Shown in pieces: positions 1 through 7,836 of a DNA stretch of 64,000 bases (position 1 is its first letter; the number at the start of each line of letters is the position of its first letter). The stretch lies in NCBI RefSeq assembly GCF_900092135.1, contig NZ_FMYF01000013.1, forward strand, positions 1 to 64,000, given 5' to 3'. This stretch comes from Raineyella antarctica. GTDB lineage: Bacteria; Actinomycetota; Actinomycetes; Propionibacteriales; Propionibacteriaceae. The notes under the pieces are model-generated. The model was not told the DNA's origin. It searched no databases and saw only the letters and a list, made by a program, of their open reading frames with translations. Both the position numbers and the translations under genes were made by a program.

Positions 1-29
1 CCCGTTGCCTCATGTCAAGATGCCCGCGT
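1..29 (+). repeat. IS left terminal inverted repeat (outer box)
   Basis: The 29-bp box matches the reverse complement of 1327-1354 with a few mismatches and a 1-2 nt indel. Its core is GTTGCCTCAT (4-13) followed by TGCCCGCGT (21-29). An inner copy with the same GTTGCCTCAT core starts at 40. Confidence 0.75.
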
Positions 30-1328
30 AGCTTGCTTCGTTGCCTCATCTGATTTTGCCCGGATGGCTGGCTGGGTTCGGGGCGCCTTCTTCGCGGTGG
101 TCAGGGCCAGGAGCTGGCTGGTCAGGGCCTGGATCTCGCGTTGGACGGCCGCGGGGTTGATCTGGCGGTAGCGGCTGGTCAGGGCGGCCTTGACCAGCCC
201 GGTCACGCTGGGTTCGGCCTGGGCGCGCTGGTAGGGGGTCTGGGCGGTGTCGTACTTCTTGATCACCTTGGCGCCGACCCGCTCCTTGGCGATGAGTTTC
301 TGCTGGGGGTAGAAGAAGTTCGTCAGGTCGGTCTGTCGGGCCCAGATCCGGTTCAGCAGATCGAGCTCGCCGGCGGTGTCGTAGCGGTGGTAGCCGACGA
401 TCTGACGGACCTGGGTCCAGTTCTTCTGCTCCACGTGCGCGCCGTCGTTCTTGTTGCCCGAGCGTGAACGGGTGAAGGTGATCTCCTGCTCGGTGCAGTA
501 GCGAAGAAGCTCGTGGTTGATGAACTCGCTGCCGTTGTCCGAGTCGATCCCGCGCAGCGGGAAGGGCAGGTGTTCCCGGATGTCCACCAGCGCCTCGAAG
601 ACCCACTTCTGGGCCTTGTTGCGCACCGACCGGTTCTCCACCCACCCGGTCGCGATGTCGGTGACCGTCAGGGTGAACGCGAAATCGCCGCGGGAGTTGC
701 CACCCTCGTGGCCGACCAGGTCGATCTCGACGAAACCGGGCACCGCGTCATCCCAGTCCGCCCAGGTCCGCATCGGGATCGCGTCCTTCAGCAGCGAACC
801 GGGCTTGGTGTGGGAGTGCCCACGCACGGCCAGTTTCGCCCGGTCCGGGGCGAGCCGGCGGTCGATCGTGGCCGCCGAGATCCGACACAACGCCGCCGCG
901 GTCTCCTCGTCCAGATCCAGCTCCCCGAAGGCGCGCAGCACCGGAACCAGCTCGCCCAGGAACGGGGCCATCCGCTTGCCCGACGCCGCCCCCATCACCG
1001 CCCAACACGTCCGCAACGCGACCATCACGTCCTCCCCGTAGACCGGCGGGCGCCCCTTGCGGGGCCGGACGATCTTGACCTTCAACGCCTCGCGCAACGC
1101 CTTGCGGGCATGGTCACGGTGCCAGCCCGTCAGCTCGCACAACTCGTCCAGGATCACCTTCTTGCCCGCCCGGTCCGCCGCCTTGTAGCGGCGAGCGCTC
1201 GCCCTGGTCACAGCCCGACGTTCAGCCATCGTCAACCCCATCAACTCGGCGTACCGGCACAGCAGCCACAGGGCCGGTCGACGCGCCGCTACGCGGGCAT
1301 TCCTAGTTGAGGCAACGACCCCCTCCAC
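15..1328 (-). CDS. DDE-type transposase (integrase catalytic core)
   Basis: Predicted transposase that cuts and joins the element ends. The longest reading has 437 residues. The N-terminal third has a helix-turn-helix look (WHRDHARKALREAL, then the basic stretch RPRKGRPPVYG). The catalytic core shows an RNase H-like DDE triad: Asp in EIDLVGHEGG, Asp in GIDSDNGSEF and Glu in HVEQKNW. The first 29 codons lie over the inner right-end box (1291-1319), so translation more likely starts at the in-frame ATG at 1241 or 1229 (MGLTMAERR). The C-terminus is encoded over the inner left box. The frame is intact, so the element may be active. The exact IS family was not determined. Confidence 0.85.
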   Translation of the reverse strand: MEGVVASTRNARVAARRPALWLLCRYAELMGLTMAERRAVTRASARRYKAADRAGKKVILDELCELTGWHRDHARKALREALKVKIVRPRKGRPPVYGEDVMVALRTCWAVMGAASGKRMAPFLGELVPVLRAFGELDLDEETAAALCRISAATIDRRLAPDRAKLAVRGHSHTKPGSLLKDAIPMRTWADWDDAVPGFVEIDLVGHEGGNSRGDFAFTLTVTDIATGWVENRSVRNKAQKWVFEALVDIREHLPFPLRGIDSDNGSEFINHELLRYCTEQEITFTRSRSGNKNDGAHVEQKNWTQVRQIVGYHRYDTAGELDLLNRIWARQTDLTNFFYPQQKLIAKERVGAKVIKKYDTAQTPYQRAQAEPSVTGLVKAALTSRYRQINPAAVQREIQALTSQLLALTTAKKAPRTQPAIRAKSDEATKQATRAS

Positions 1329-1354
1329 GCGGGCATCTTTGATGAGTCAACGCG
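1291..1354 (-). repeat. IS right end: two tandem terminal boxes
   Basis: Two boxes, 1291-1319 and 1327-1354, each begin ACGCGGGCAT and end in TGAGGCAAC or TGAGTCAAC. They are in the same orientation, 35 bp apart, and mirror the pair at the left end. Doubled end boxes usually mean cooperative transposase binding; that role is inferred here. Confidence 0.7.
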
Positions 1355-1359
1355 CCGTT

Positions 1360-1389
1360 TTGCGCTGGAGGCCCAGACCTTGCTATGGT
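1360..1389 (+). promoter_or_regulatory. Promoter of tRNA-Tyr
   Basis: A -35 TTGCGC (1360-1365) and a -10 TATGGT (1384-1389) are separated by 18 bp. The promoter lies wholly outside the IS right end and about 45 bp before the tRNA. Confidence 0.55.
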
Positions 1390-1432
1390 TTCCGTCGCCC
1401 GTGAATCCCGTTTTTTCGGGGGTAGCGAGCAC

Positions 1433-1514
1433 GGCAGGTTGCCCGAGCGGCCAAAGGGAGCGGTCTGTAAAACCGTCGGCTTCGCCTACGCTGGTTCGAA
1501 TCCAGCACCTGCCA
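1433..1514 (+). tRNA. tRNA-Tyr (GTA)
   Basis: Acceptor stem GGCAGGT pairs with ACCTGCC. The anticodon loop CTGTAAA carries GTA. There is a long class II variable arm (a GTCGGC/GCCTAC-type hairpin) and a GGTTCGAATCC T-arm. CCA is not fully encoded: the 3' end is A followed by CAC. Confidence 0.95.
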
Positions 1515-1641
1515 CACGCACGGCCGGGGAACCGGCTTGCACCAGGAACTGCAGATGGACCTCGGTTTGTCAGCAAGCAGTAACTTGTGTAAGTTTGTTC
1601 CTCGGCAGCTGGACCGGGAGGCCTCCCGGGCCAGGGTGCAG

Positions 1642-1714
1642 GCCCCTATAGCTCAGTAGGTAGAGCGTCTCCATGGTAAGGAGAAGGTCAGCAGTTCGAT
1701 TCTGCTTGGGGGCT
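1642..1714 (+). tRNA. tRNA-Thr (GGT)
   Basis: Acceptor GCCCCTA pairs with TGGGGGC. The D-arm is GCTC...GAGC, the anticodon stem is TCTCC/GGAGA with loop ATGGTAA (anticodon GGT), and the T-loop is TTCGATT. CCA is not encoded. Confidence 0.95.
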
Positions 1715-1778
1715 CGAAGTCCGCATCCACGGGCAGCGACCAGTGGATGGCGGCCAGGTGACTGGCTCGGACCATGAT

Positions 1779-1855
1779 GGCGGGGTAGCTCAGTTGGTGA
1801 GAGCGCACGACTCATAATCGTGAGGTCGCGGGTTCGAATCCCGCCCTCGCTACCA
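1779..1855 (+). tRNA. tRNA-Met (CAT), elongator type
   Basis: Acceptor GGCGGGG pairs with CCTCGCT, with two G-T pairs including position 1-72. The anticodon stem CACGA/TCGTG closes loop CTCATAA (CAT). The T-arm is GCGGG TTCGAAT CCCGC. The 3' CCA is encoded at 1853-1855. The paired first position argues against an initiator. It precedes rpmG by 37 bp. Confidence 0.93.
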
Positions 1856-1892
1856 CTCAGACGTAATGACTTGACGAAACAGGGGATAGACC

Positions 1893-2060
1893 ATGGCCAA
1901 GGCTTCTGACATCCGGCCGAAGATCACGCTCGCGTGCACCGACTGCAAGGAGCGCAACTACATCACCAAGAAGAACCGGCGCAACAACCCGGATCGCCTG
2001 GAGATGAGCAAGTTCTGCCCCAAGTGCGGCCACCACACCGCGCACCGCGAGACCCGCTGA
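1893..2060 (+). CDS. rpmG: 50S ribosomal protein L33 (zinc-binding form)
   Basis: Small protein of the large ribosomal subunit, 55 residues. It keeps two CxxC pairs, Cys15/Cys18 and Cys42/Cys45, so it is the zinc-ribbon form rather than a cysteine-free paralogue made under zinc shortage. The ATG follows a strong ribosome binding site, AGGGGAT. The gene lies directly behind tRNA-Met and ahead of the HadA/HadB-like pair, the arrangement found upstream of secE-nusG in many actinobacteria. A terminator hairpin follows at 2083-2113. Confidence 0.96.
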   Translation: MAKASDIRPKITLACTDCKERNYITKKNRRNNPDRLEMSKFCPKCGHHTAHRETR

Positions 2061-2082
2061 TCGCGCGTACCAGTTCTCGAGG

Positions 2083-2113
2083 AGGGCGTCACCCCATGGG
2101 GTGACGCCCTTTT
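2083..2113 (+). terminator. Intrinsic terminator after rpmG
   Basis: The perfect stem AGGGCGTCACC / GGTGACGCCCT around a short loop is followed directly by TTT. Confidence 0.85.
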
Positions 2114-2141
2114 CCGCATTCTTCGGCCTGTGTCTGCTGCG

Positions 2142-2170
2142 TGTCGACACCGCCCGTGACCGAGTAGCCT
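2142..2170 (+). promoter_or_regulatory. Promoter giving a leaderless hadA-like mRNA
   Basis: The -10 box TAGCCT (2165-2170) ends 6 bp before the ATG at 2177, so transcription should begin at or within a base of the start codon. The -35 (TGTCGA, 2142-2147) is weak. No Shine-Dalgarno sequence is present. Confidence 0.5.
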
Positions 2171-2176
2171 CTGGGT

Positions 2177-2620
2177 ATGGCCATCACGTCTGAGCACGCC
2201 GGGAGGACCTACCCGGCCACGGAGCCCTACCAGGTGTCCCGTGCCAAGATCCGAGAGTTCGCCCGTGCGATCGGCGATGACAACCCCTCGTACGCCGGCC
2301 CGAACCCGGTGGCCCCGCCGACCTTCGCCTTCGTCGTCGCCTCCAACGCCTGGGAGGCGATGTTCGCCGACAAGGAGCTCGGCCTCGCACTGCGCCAGGT
2401 CATCCACGGCGAACAGCGGTTCGACTACACCCGCGCCCTGCGCGCCGGTGACGAGGTGGTCGGCCGGCTCACCATCGACCAGGTCCGGCTCCGCGGCGCC
2501 GCCGAGTTCATCACCACCACCGTGGACGTACGTACGACCAAGGGCGAGCCGGTCTGCACCGTCACCGCCCAGCTGATCCACAACCGCGAGGACGCCACCA
2601 GCAAGGAGGTCGAGCGATGA
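2177..2620 (+). CDS. MaoC/FAS1-like dehydratase-domain protein (HadA-like)
   Basis: HotDog-fold protein of 147 residues, of the family with a MaoC N-terminal-like (FAS1-like dehydratase) domain. In mycobacteria the equivalent HadA or HadC subunit pairs with HadB to dehydrate 3-hydroxyacyl-ACP in fatty acid elongation. It lacks the catalytic D-x4-H motif, as expected for the structural, substrate-binding subunit. Its stop overlaps the start of the HadB-like gene by 4 bp (ATGA), which supports a heterodimer. The ATG is preceded by a -10 box, not a ribosome binding site. Substrate specificity cannot be read from the sequence. Confidence 0.85.
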   Translation: MAITSEHAGRTYPATEPYQVSRAKIREFARAIGDDNPSYAGPNPVAPPTFAFVVASNAWEAMFADKELGLALRQVIHGEQRFDYTRALRAGDEVVGRLTIDQVRLRGAAEFITTTVDVRTTKGEPVCTVTAQLIHNREDATSKEVER

Positions 2621-3048
2621 CCGAGCCGACACCCCTCACCATCGGCAACGAGCTGCCCTCGCTCACCGTCGACCTCACCCGCGCCGACCTGGTCCGCTAC
2701 GCCGGCGCCTCGACGGACTTCAACCCGATCCACTGGTCGGACCGGATGGCCCGCAAGGTAGGGATGCCGTCCGTGATCGCCCACGGCATGCTCACCATGG
2801 CGACCGCCCTGCGCGTGGTCACCGACTGGGTCGGCGACCCGGCGAAGGTCCGCAGCTACTCCTGCCGCTTCACCAAGCCGGTCCCCGTCCCCGACGACGA
2901 CGCGGGCACCGAACTGCGTATCACCGGCGTGGTCAGTGCGCTCACCGACGAGACCGCGACCGTCACCCTCACGGCCGTGATCACCGGTCCCGACGGCGAG
3001 GACGTCAAGGTGCTGGGCAACGCCAAGGTAGAGGTCGACCGTGGCTGA
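2617..3048 (+). CDS. MaoC family dehydratase (HadB-like catalytic subunit)
   Basis: HotDog-fold (R)-hydratase/dehydratase of 143 residues. The catalytic motif is visible as Asp34 and His39 in STDFNPIHW, followed by the conserved HGML segment. It should supply the active site to the preceding HadA-like subunit and act on 3-hydroxyacyl-ACP or -CoA in the cytoplasm. It is translationally coupled on both sides: a 4-bp overlap with the upstream gene and an 8-bp overlap with murB. Propionibacterium-type bacteria do not make mycolic acids, so a role in ordinary or branched fatty acid metabolism is more likely than the mycobacterial role; this is inferred. Confidence 0.87.
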   Translation: MTEPTPLTIGNELPSLTVDLTRADLVRYAGASTDFNPIHWSDRMARKVGMPSVIAHGMLTMATALRVVTDWVGDPAKVRSYSCRFTKPVPVPDDDAGTELRITGVVSALTDETATVTLTAVITGPDGEDVKVLGNAKVEVDRG

Positions 3049-4105
3049 ACTCCTCTCCGACCACACCACCTTCCACCTCGGCGGCCCCGCGGCCCGCTAC
3101 GAGGTGGCGCGTGACGACGCGACACTGGTCCGGCTGGTCTCCGAGGCCGACGCCACCGGTGAACCGGTCCTCGTCCTGGGCGGGGGGTCGAACCTGCTGA
3201 TCGGCGACGAGGGGTTCGACGGGCTCGTCGTCGAGGTCGCCACCTCCGGCCTGTCCTTCGAGGAGGTGTCCTCGTGCGCCGGCGCCAACGTCACCGTCGC
3301 GGCGGGGGAGTCCTGGGACGGGTTCGTCGCCGAGGCGGTCGAGCGCCAGTGGCGTGGACCCGAGACCCTCTCCGGCATCCCGGGCAAGGTCGGCGCGGTC
3401 CCGATCCAGAACGTCGGCGCGTACGGCAGCGAGGTCAGCCAGTACATCGTCCGGGTCCGGACCTGGGACCGGCAGGAAGGTCGTCAGCGTACGTTCTTCC
3501 CCTTCGAGTGCCGGTTCGGGTACCGCAACTCGATGTTCAAGGAACAGCCCGGCCGCTGGATCATCCTCGACGTGTCCTTCCAGTTCCTGCTCGGTGACCT
3601 GCTCTCCTCGGTCCGCTACCAGCAGTTGGCCGACAAGCTGGGGATCGGACCGGGCGAGTCCGCCCGGGCACCCCAGGTGCGCCAGGCGGTGCTCGAGCTG
3701 CGCGCCGGCAAGGGCATGGTGCTCGACCCGGAGGACCACGACACCTGGAGCGCCGGGTCGTTCTTCACCAACCCGGTGCTGCCCGAGGCGGTCGCTGCCG
3801 CCCTGCCCGAGGGGGCGCCGCGCTACCCGGCCGGCCCGGGTGAGGTGAAGACCTCGGCGGCCTGGCTGATCGAGCACGCCGGTTTCCCCAAGGGCTGGCA
3901 CCTGCCGCGCTTCGGGTCCGGCGAGGCCCCGGCGGCGCTGTCCGGCAAGCACACCCTGGCCCTCACCAACCGCGGATCGGCCACGACCGCGGACGTGGTC
4001 GAGCTGGCGGCCCGGATCCGGGCCGGCGTACGGGAGAAGTACGGCGTCACCCTGGTCCCCGAACCCACCCTGATCGGCTGCAGCCTCGACGATCGCCTCG
4101 ACTGA
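3041..4105 (+). CDS. murB: UDP-N-acetylenolpyruvoylglucosamine reductase
   Basis: FAD enzyme that reduces UDP-GlcNAc-enolpyruvate to UDP-MurNAc with NADPH, the second committed step of peptidoglycan synthesis in the cytoplasm. 354 residues. The FAD-binding PP-loop GGGSNLL is at 47-53 and the flavin motif GIPGKVGAVPIQNVGAYG at 112-129. Arg162 (GYRNS), the proton donor Ser240 (SAGSFF) and Glu341 (PEPTLIG) complete the active site. It is a type I-like MurB. The GTG start lies inside the 3' end of the HadB-like gene. treZ follows 12 bp later. Confidence 0.96.
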   Translation: MAELLSDHTTFHLGGPAARYEVARDDATLVRLVSEADATGEPVLVLGGGSNLLIGDEGFDGLVVEVATSGLSFEEVSSCAGANVTVAAGESWDGFVAEAVERQWRGPETLSGIPGKVGAVPIQNVGAYGSEVSQYIVRVRTWDRQEGRQRTFFPFECRFGYRNSMFKEQPGRWIILDVSFQFLLGDLLSSVRYQQLADKLGIGPGESARAPQVRQAVLELRAGKGMVLDPEDHDTWSAGSFFTNPVLPEAVAAALPEGAPRYPAGPGEVKTSAAWLIEHAGFPKGWHLPRFGSGEAPAALSGKHTLALTNRGSATTADVVELAARIRAGVREKYGVTLVPEPTLIGCSLDDRLD

Positions 4106-4117
4106 AAGGACCCTCCC

Positions 4118-5944
4118 GTGACCGAGCCGGCGTCCCTGGAGTCTCCCCTGTCCACCGTGAACGTGAGTGCCACCCCGGACGACACCCGACCCGACTTCGC
4201 GGTCTGGGCACCCCGCCCGGCACGGGTCCGGCTGTGGACCCGGCCGGTCGGTGGGAGTGCCGCCGACCCCCGGGTGATCGACATGGTCCGGGCCGAGGAC
4301 GGCTGGTGGGAACCGGACCTGCCGGCCGGCGGCGAGCTCGACTACGGCTACCTGCTCGACGACGACCCGACCCCCCGTCCGGATCCGCGCACGCTCCGCC
4401 AGCCGTACGGGGTGCACGGCGTCAGCCGGACGTACGACCCGGGCGCGTACGACTGGGCCGACGAGGCCTGGACCGGCCGCCAGCTTGCCGGCTCGGTGAT
4501 CTACGAGCTGCACGTCGGGACGTTCACCCCCGAGGGCACCCTGGACGCCGCGATCGGGCGGCTGGACCACCTGGTCGACGTCGGGGTCGACGTGGTCGAG
4601 CTGATGCCGGTGGCCGCCTTCAACGGTCCCCGCGGCTGGGGGTACGACGGGGTGCACTGGTACTGCGTGCACGAGCCGTACGGCGGTCCGCAGGCCTACC
4701 AGCGCTTCGTCGACGCCTGCCATGCGCGCGGGCTCGCCGTCATGCAGGACGTCGTCTACAACCACTGGGGCCCCTCGGGCAACTACCTGCCGCTGTTCGC
4801 CCCCTACCTCGACGAGGCCACCGACACCCCGTGGGGCTCGCCGGTCAACCTGGACGGTCCGGAGTCGGACGAGGTCCGGCGCTACGTCATCGACAACGCC
4901 AGGACGTGGCTGCGGGACTTCCACGTCGACGGGCTACGGATCGACGCCGTCCATGCCCTCTCCGACCCGGGCCAGGCCCTCGACATCCTCGAGGAACTCG
5001 CCTCCGAGGTCGACGCGCTGAGCGCCTTCCTGGGCCGTCCGCTGGCACTGGTCGCCGAGTCCGACCAGAACAACCCGCGGCTGTTCGTGCCGCGGGAGGC
5101 CGGCGGCTACGGCCTGTCGGGCCAGTGGGCCGACGACTTCCACCACGCCGTGGTGGCCAACCTCACCGGCGAGGTCGCGGGCTACTACGCGGACTTCGCG
5201 GACCCCGATGCCCTGGCGTACGTGCTGGCGCACGGGTTCCTGCACGACGGGACCTTCTCGACCTTCCGCGGCCGCCGGCACGGGCGTCCGCTCCCGCCGC
5301 AGACCCCCGGCTGGCGACTGGTGGTCTGTGCCGACAACCACGACCAGATCGGCAACCGGGCCGCCGGTGACCGGCTGCGCAGCCGACTCGACGAGCGCGG
5401 GCTCGCCCTGGCGGCCGTCCTCACCCTGACCTCGCCGTTCACCCCGATGATCTTCATGGGCGAGGAGTGGGGCGCCTCCACCCCGTGGGCCTTCTTCACC
5501 TCCCATCCCGAGGAGGACCTCGCTCGTGCGGTGACCGAGGGGCGCCGGGCCGAGTTTGCCCGGATGGACTGGGATCACGGACAGATCCCCGACCCGCAGG
5601 TCCCCCAGACCTTCGAGGCCTCGGTCCTGGACTGGTCGGAGCCGGGCCGCGGTCCGTACGCCGAGCAGCTGGAGCTGGTCCGCAACCTGCTGCTGCTGCG
5701 ACGGTCGTGGCCGGACCTGGGCGACCCGAGACTGGAGCGTACGCAGGCCTACGTCGCGCCCCAGGACGAGCACCTGGTGGTGATGGAACGTGGCGAACGC
5801 ATCATCGTCGCGGTCAACCTGGGGGAGCGGACGGTCGACACCGGCCTGGCTGGCGAGCTGCTGCTCGGGACCGGCGAGGTCTCGCAGGGTCCGGACGGGG
5901 TGCGGCTCGGGTCGCGCTCGGCAGTGGTCCTGCAACGATCCTGA
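4118..5944 (+). CDS. treZ: Malto-oligosyltrehalose trehalohydrolase
   Basis: GH13 enzyme that releases trehalose from maltooligosyl-trehalose, the second step of the TreY-TreZ pathway. 608 residues: an N-terminal E-set/CBM48-like domain (about 25-110) and then a catalytic barrel. The four GH13 regions are clear: DVVYNHW (211-217), DGLRIDAVHA with nucleophile Asp276, acid/base Glu314 in LVAESD, and ADNHDQ with His408-Asp409. The GTG start has a good site, AAAGGA. It sits behind murB, which is unusual; its partner treY is at 34185-36458 on the other strand. No treX/glgX-type debranching gene is present in the window. Confidence 0.95.
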   Translation: MTEPASLESPLSTVNVSATPDDTRPDFAVWAPRPARVRLWTRPVGGSAADPRVIDMVRAEDGWWEPDLPAGGELDYGYLLDDDPTPRPDPRTLRQPYGVHGVSRTYDPGAYDWADEAWTGRQLAGSVIYELHVGTFTPEGTLDAAIGRLDHLVDVGVDVVELMPVAAFNGPRGWGYDGVHWYCVHEPYGGPQAYQRFVDACHARGLAVMQDVVYNHWGPSGNYLPLFAPYLDEATDTPWGSPVNLDGPESDEVRRYVIDNARTWLRDFHVDGLRIDAVHALSDPGQALDILEELASEVDALSAFLGRPLALVAESDQNNPRLFVPREAGGYGLSGQWADDFHHAVVANLTGEVAGYYADFADPDALAYVLAHGFLHDGTFSTFRGRRHGRPLPPQTPGWRLVVCADNHDQIGNRAAGDRLRSRLDERGLALAAVLTLTSPFTPMIFMGEEWGASTPWAFFTSHPEEDLARAVTEGRRAEFARMDWDHGQIPDPQVPQTFEASVLDWSEPGRGPYAEQLELVRNLLLLRRSWPDLGDPRLERTQAYVAPQDEHLVVMERGERIIVAVNLGERTVDTGLAGELLLGTGEVSQGPDGVRLGSRSAVVLQRS

Positions 5945-6303
5945 GACGGGCCACATCGGCTTGTCGCGGTGACTAATCTTCTGGGGGAGAGGTGGTCGGC
6001 AGGCCTCCGGTTCGACATCGGGCGGCGGATCTGCGTAAACTACCGATCTTGTCAGCGGGAAACCGCTGGCGGACGGCACTAGCTCAATTGGCAGAGCATC
6101 GGTCTCCAAAACCGAAGGTTGTGGGTTCAAGTCCCTCGTGCCGTGCGAGTCCGCCTCGGGGCAGTCCGAGCGGGCGCGACGAGTAGTCCTCGACGGCGCT
6201 AGAGTCGGTGATGTCGTCCGAGCGGGTCGATGGCACTCTTCGCCCGCCGGAGGCACCATGACCGACACAGGTTCCCGTGACCTGGCGAGACTAAGGACGA
6301 CGT
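5945..6303 (+). promoter_or_regulatory. treZ-secE intergenic region with tRNA-Trp promoter
   Basis: It holds a candidate promoter TCGACA (6012-6017) - 18 bp - TAAACT (6036-6041) for tRNA-Trp, the tRNA itself (6073-6145), and a further -10-like TAGAGT at 6200-6205 that could serve secE. I see no protein-coding gene here. Confidence 0.5.
6073..6145 (+). tRNA. tRNA-Trp (CCA)
   Basis: Acceptor ACGGCAC pairs with GTGCCGT. The anticodon stem TCGGT/ACCGA closes loop CTCCAAA (CCA). The T-stem GTGGG/CCCTC has one T-T mismatch. The 3' CCA is not encoded. Its position directly ahead of secE is conserved in actinobacteria. Confidence 0.93.
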
Positions 6304-6645
6304 GTGGCAGAGGACATGACGGATCCCATCGATCCGGATGACGTCGAAGCCGCAGAGCAGCGCGCCTCGGTTCCGGCCGAGGAGCAGCGCGGGCTCCGCC
6401 GTCCGGCCCGCAGGGCCACGTCTTCTTCCCAGCGTTCCGATGTGCCTGCGTACGAGCAGAAGGCCGGCCCCGTCAGCTTCGTCAACCAGTCCGTGGACGA
6501 GTTGAAGAAGGTCGCCTGGCCCACCAAGGAGGAGATGGGTGGCTACTTCGTCGCCGTCCTCGTCTTCGTGGTGTTCATCATGCTGCTGGTCAGCCTGCTC
6601 GACACCGGTCTGGGCTGGGTGGTGCTGAAGGTGTTCGGCTCATGA
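6304..6645 (+). CDS. secE: Preprotein translocase subunit SecE
   Basis: Essential membrane clamp of the SecYEG channel. 113 residues: a charged, disordered N-terminal region (1-55), the conserved amphipathic segment ELKKVAWPTKEE (about 66-77), and one membrane-spanning helix (about 81-100). The GTG start follows AAGGA at a 6-nt spacing. The stop overlaps the ATG candidate of nusG by 4 bp (ATGA), so the two are translationally coupled. Its partner secY lies at 60014-61318. Confidence 0.96.
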   Translation: MAEDMTDPIDPDDVEAAEQRASVPAEEQRGLRRPARRATSSSQRSDVPAYEQKAGPVSFVNQSVDELKKVAWPTKEEMGGYFVAVLVFVVFIMLLVSLLDTGLGWVVLKVFGS

Positions 6646-7769
6646 ACGACAACGACCGAGAGGGAAACGTGGCAGACAACGACGAGTTCGATCCGTCCGA
6701 GGTGGAGATCGACCTGGACGCGTTCGAGGACGAAACCGTCGGTGACGAGCCCGACTTCGATTTCGGCTTCGACGGCGATGATGACGACACGGTTGCCGAC
6801 GAGGAGCTGAGCGCCGCCGACATCTTCGGTGTCGAGGAGCCCCCGGCCGAGCACTTCCTCGCCGACGGCGGGACGGCCGAGGCGTCCGCTTCGGCCGAGC
6901 AGGATGCGACCGCGGAGGCCGAGGACGAGTCCGAGGCCGAGGCGACCGACGAGAGTGCCGATGCCGAGGTGACCGACGAGGTTGCGGAGGACGTGGGCCA
7001 GGACGAGAGCACCGAGGACGAGGCGGAGGCCTCGCTGCCCGCCGCTCCGATCTCCCCGCCCCGCGGGCTGGACGACGACTTCGAGATCAACCTGAACTTC
7101 GACGCCGACGAGGTGACCGAGTCCCCGGCCGAGCCGATGGACTTCGATGCCGAGGTCGAGATCGACAAGGCCATGGCCGAGCTGCATGCCGACCTGGAGA
7201 GCAAGTTCGGTGACTGGTTCGTCGTGCACACCTACGCCGGCATGGAGAACCGCGTCAAGCAGAACATCGAGCAGCGCGTGACCTCCCTCAACATGGAGGA
7301 CTACATCTACGAGACGATCGTCCCCACCGAGACCGTCGTCGAGATGAAGAACGGCAACAAGAAGGAAGTCACCCGTGTCTTCCTGCCCGGCTACGTCCTG
7401 GTCCGGATGGACCTCACGGACGAGTCCTGGGGCTGTATCCGCCACACCCCGGCGGTCACCGGCTTCGTCGGCAACGCCAATGACCCGACGCCGCTGATGC
7501 TCGACGAGGTCGAGAGCATGCTGCGCCCCGGGATCGTCGCCAAGGTCGCCGCGTCGGCCCAGGGCAAGGGCAAGCGCCCGGTCAAGAAGATCGAGGTGCA
7601 GGACTACCAGATCGGCGACTCGATCATGGTGATCGAGGGTCCGTTCGCCGGAGTCCCGGGCACCATCACCGAGATCAACCCGAACACCCAGCGACTCATC
7701 GCGACGGTGGAGTTCATGGGCCGCGACACCCCGGTGGACCTGACCTTCCCGCAGATCGAGAAGTCCTGA
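6642..7769 (+). CDS. nusG: Transcription termination/antitermination factor NusG
   Basis: RNA polymerase elongation factor that binds the clamp through its NGN domain and bridges to Rho or ribosomal protein S10 through its KOW domain. 375 residues from the ATG at 6642. An in-frame GTG at 6669 has a better Shine-Dalgarno (GAGAGGG) and may be the true start, giving 366 residues. Residues 1 to about 185 are an extremely acidic, low-complexity extension of Asp, Glu and Ala. NGN follows from DWFVVHTYAG (191 on), and KOW is near the C-terminus (VIEGPFAGVPGTI). The extension is long even for actinobacterial NusG. A strong terminator follows. Confidence 0.96.
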   Translation: MNDNDREGNVADNDEFDPSEVEIDLDAFEDETVGDEPDFDFGFDGDDDDTVADEELSAADIFGVEEPPAEHFLADGGTAEASASAEQDATAEAEDESEAEATDESADAEVTDEVAEDVGQDESTEDEAEASLPAAPISPPRGLDDDFEINLNFDADEVTESPAEPMDFDAEVEIDKAMAELHADLESKFGDWFVVHTYAGMENRVKQNIEQRVTSLNMEDYIYETIVPTETVVEMKNGNKKEVTRVFLPGYVLVRMDLTDESWGCIRHTPAVTGFVGNANDPTPLMLDEVESMLRPGIVAKVAASAQGKGKRPVKKIEVQDYQIGDSIMVIEGPFAGVPGTITEINPNTQRLIATVEFMGRDTPVDLTFPQIEKS

Positions 7770-7791
7770 CCCCGGGTCACCCCGCCATCAC

Positions 7792-7836
7792 CGAGGACCC
7801 CTCCGCCGCGCGAATTACGCGGCGGAGGGGTCCTCG
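7792..7836 (+). terminator. Terminator after nusG
   Basis: A perfect 19-bp stem (7792-7810 with 7818-7836) closes a 7-nt AT-rich loop. It is followed only by GGTT, so it is of the U-poor actinobacterial type. It separates secE-nusG from rplK-rplA. Confidence 0.85.

Larger units (their letters stand above)
1..1354 (-). mobile_element. Insertion sequence with doubled inverted terminal boxes
   Basis: One transposase gene is bounded by imperfect inverted repeats at 1-29 and 1327-1354. Both read inward as CnCGTTGnCTCAT...TGCCCGCGT. A second inward-facing box lies inside each end, at about 38-62 on the left and 1291-1319 on the right, 35-36 bp from the outer box. The window begins at the left repeat, so the outermost left base and any target-site duplication cannot be confirmed. 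The right end stops 5 bp before the -35 of the tRNA-Tyr promoter. Confidence 0.8.

Noticed and set aside
6073-6145. tRNA-Trp as a pseudogene because of a T-T mismatch in the T-stem
   Set aside because: All other stems are intact, the anticodon is correct and the position before secE is conserved. One mismatch is tolerated.
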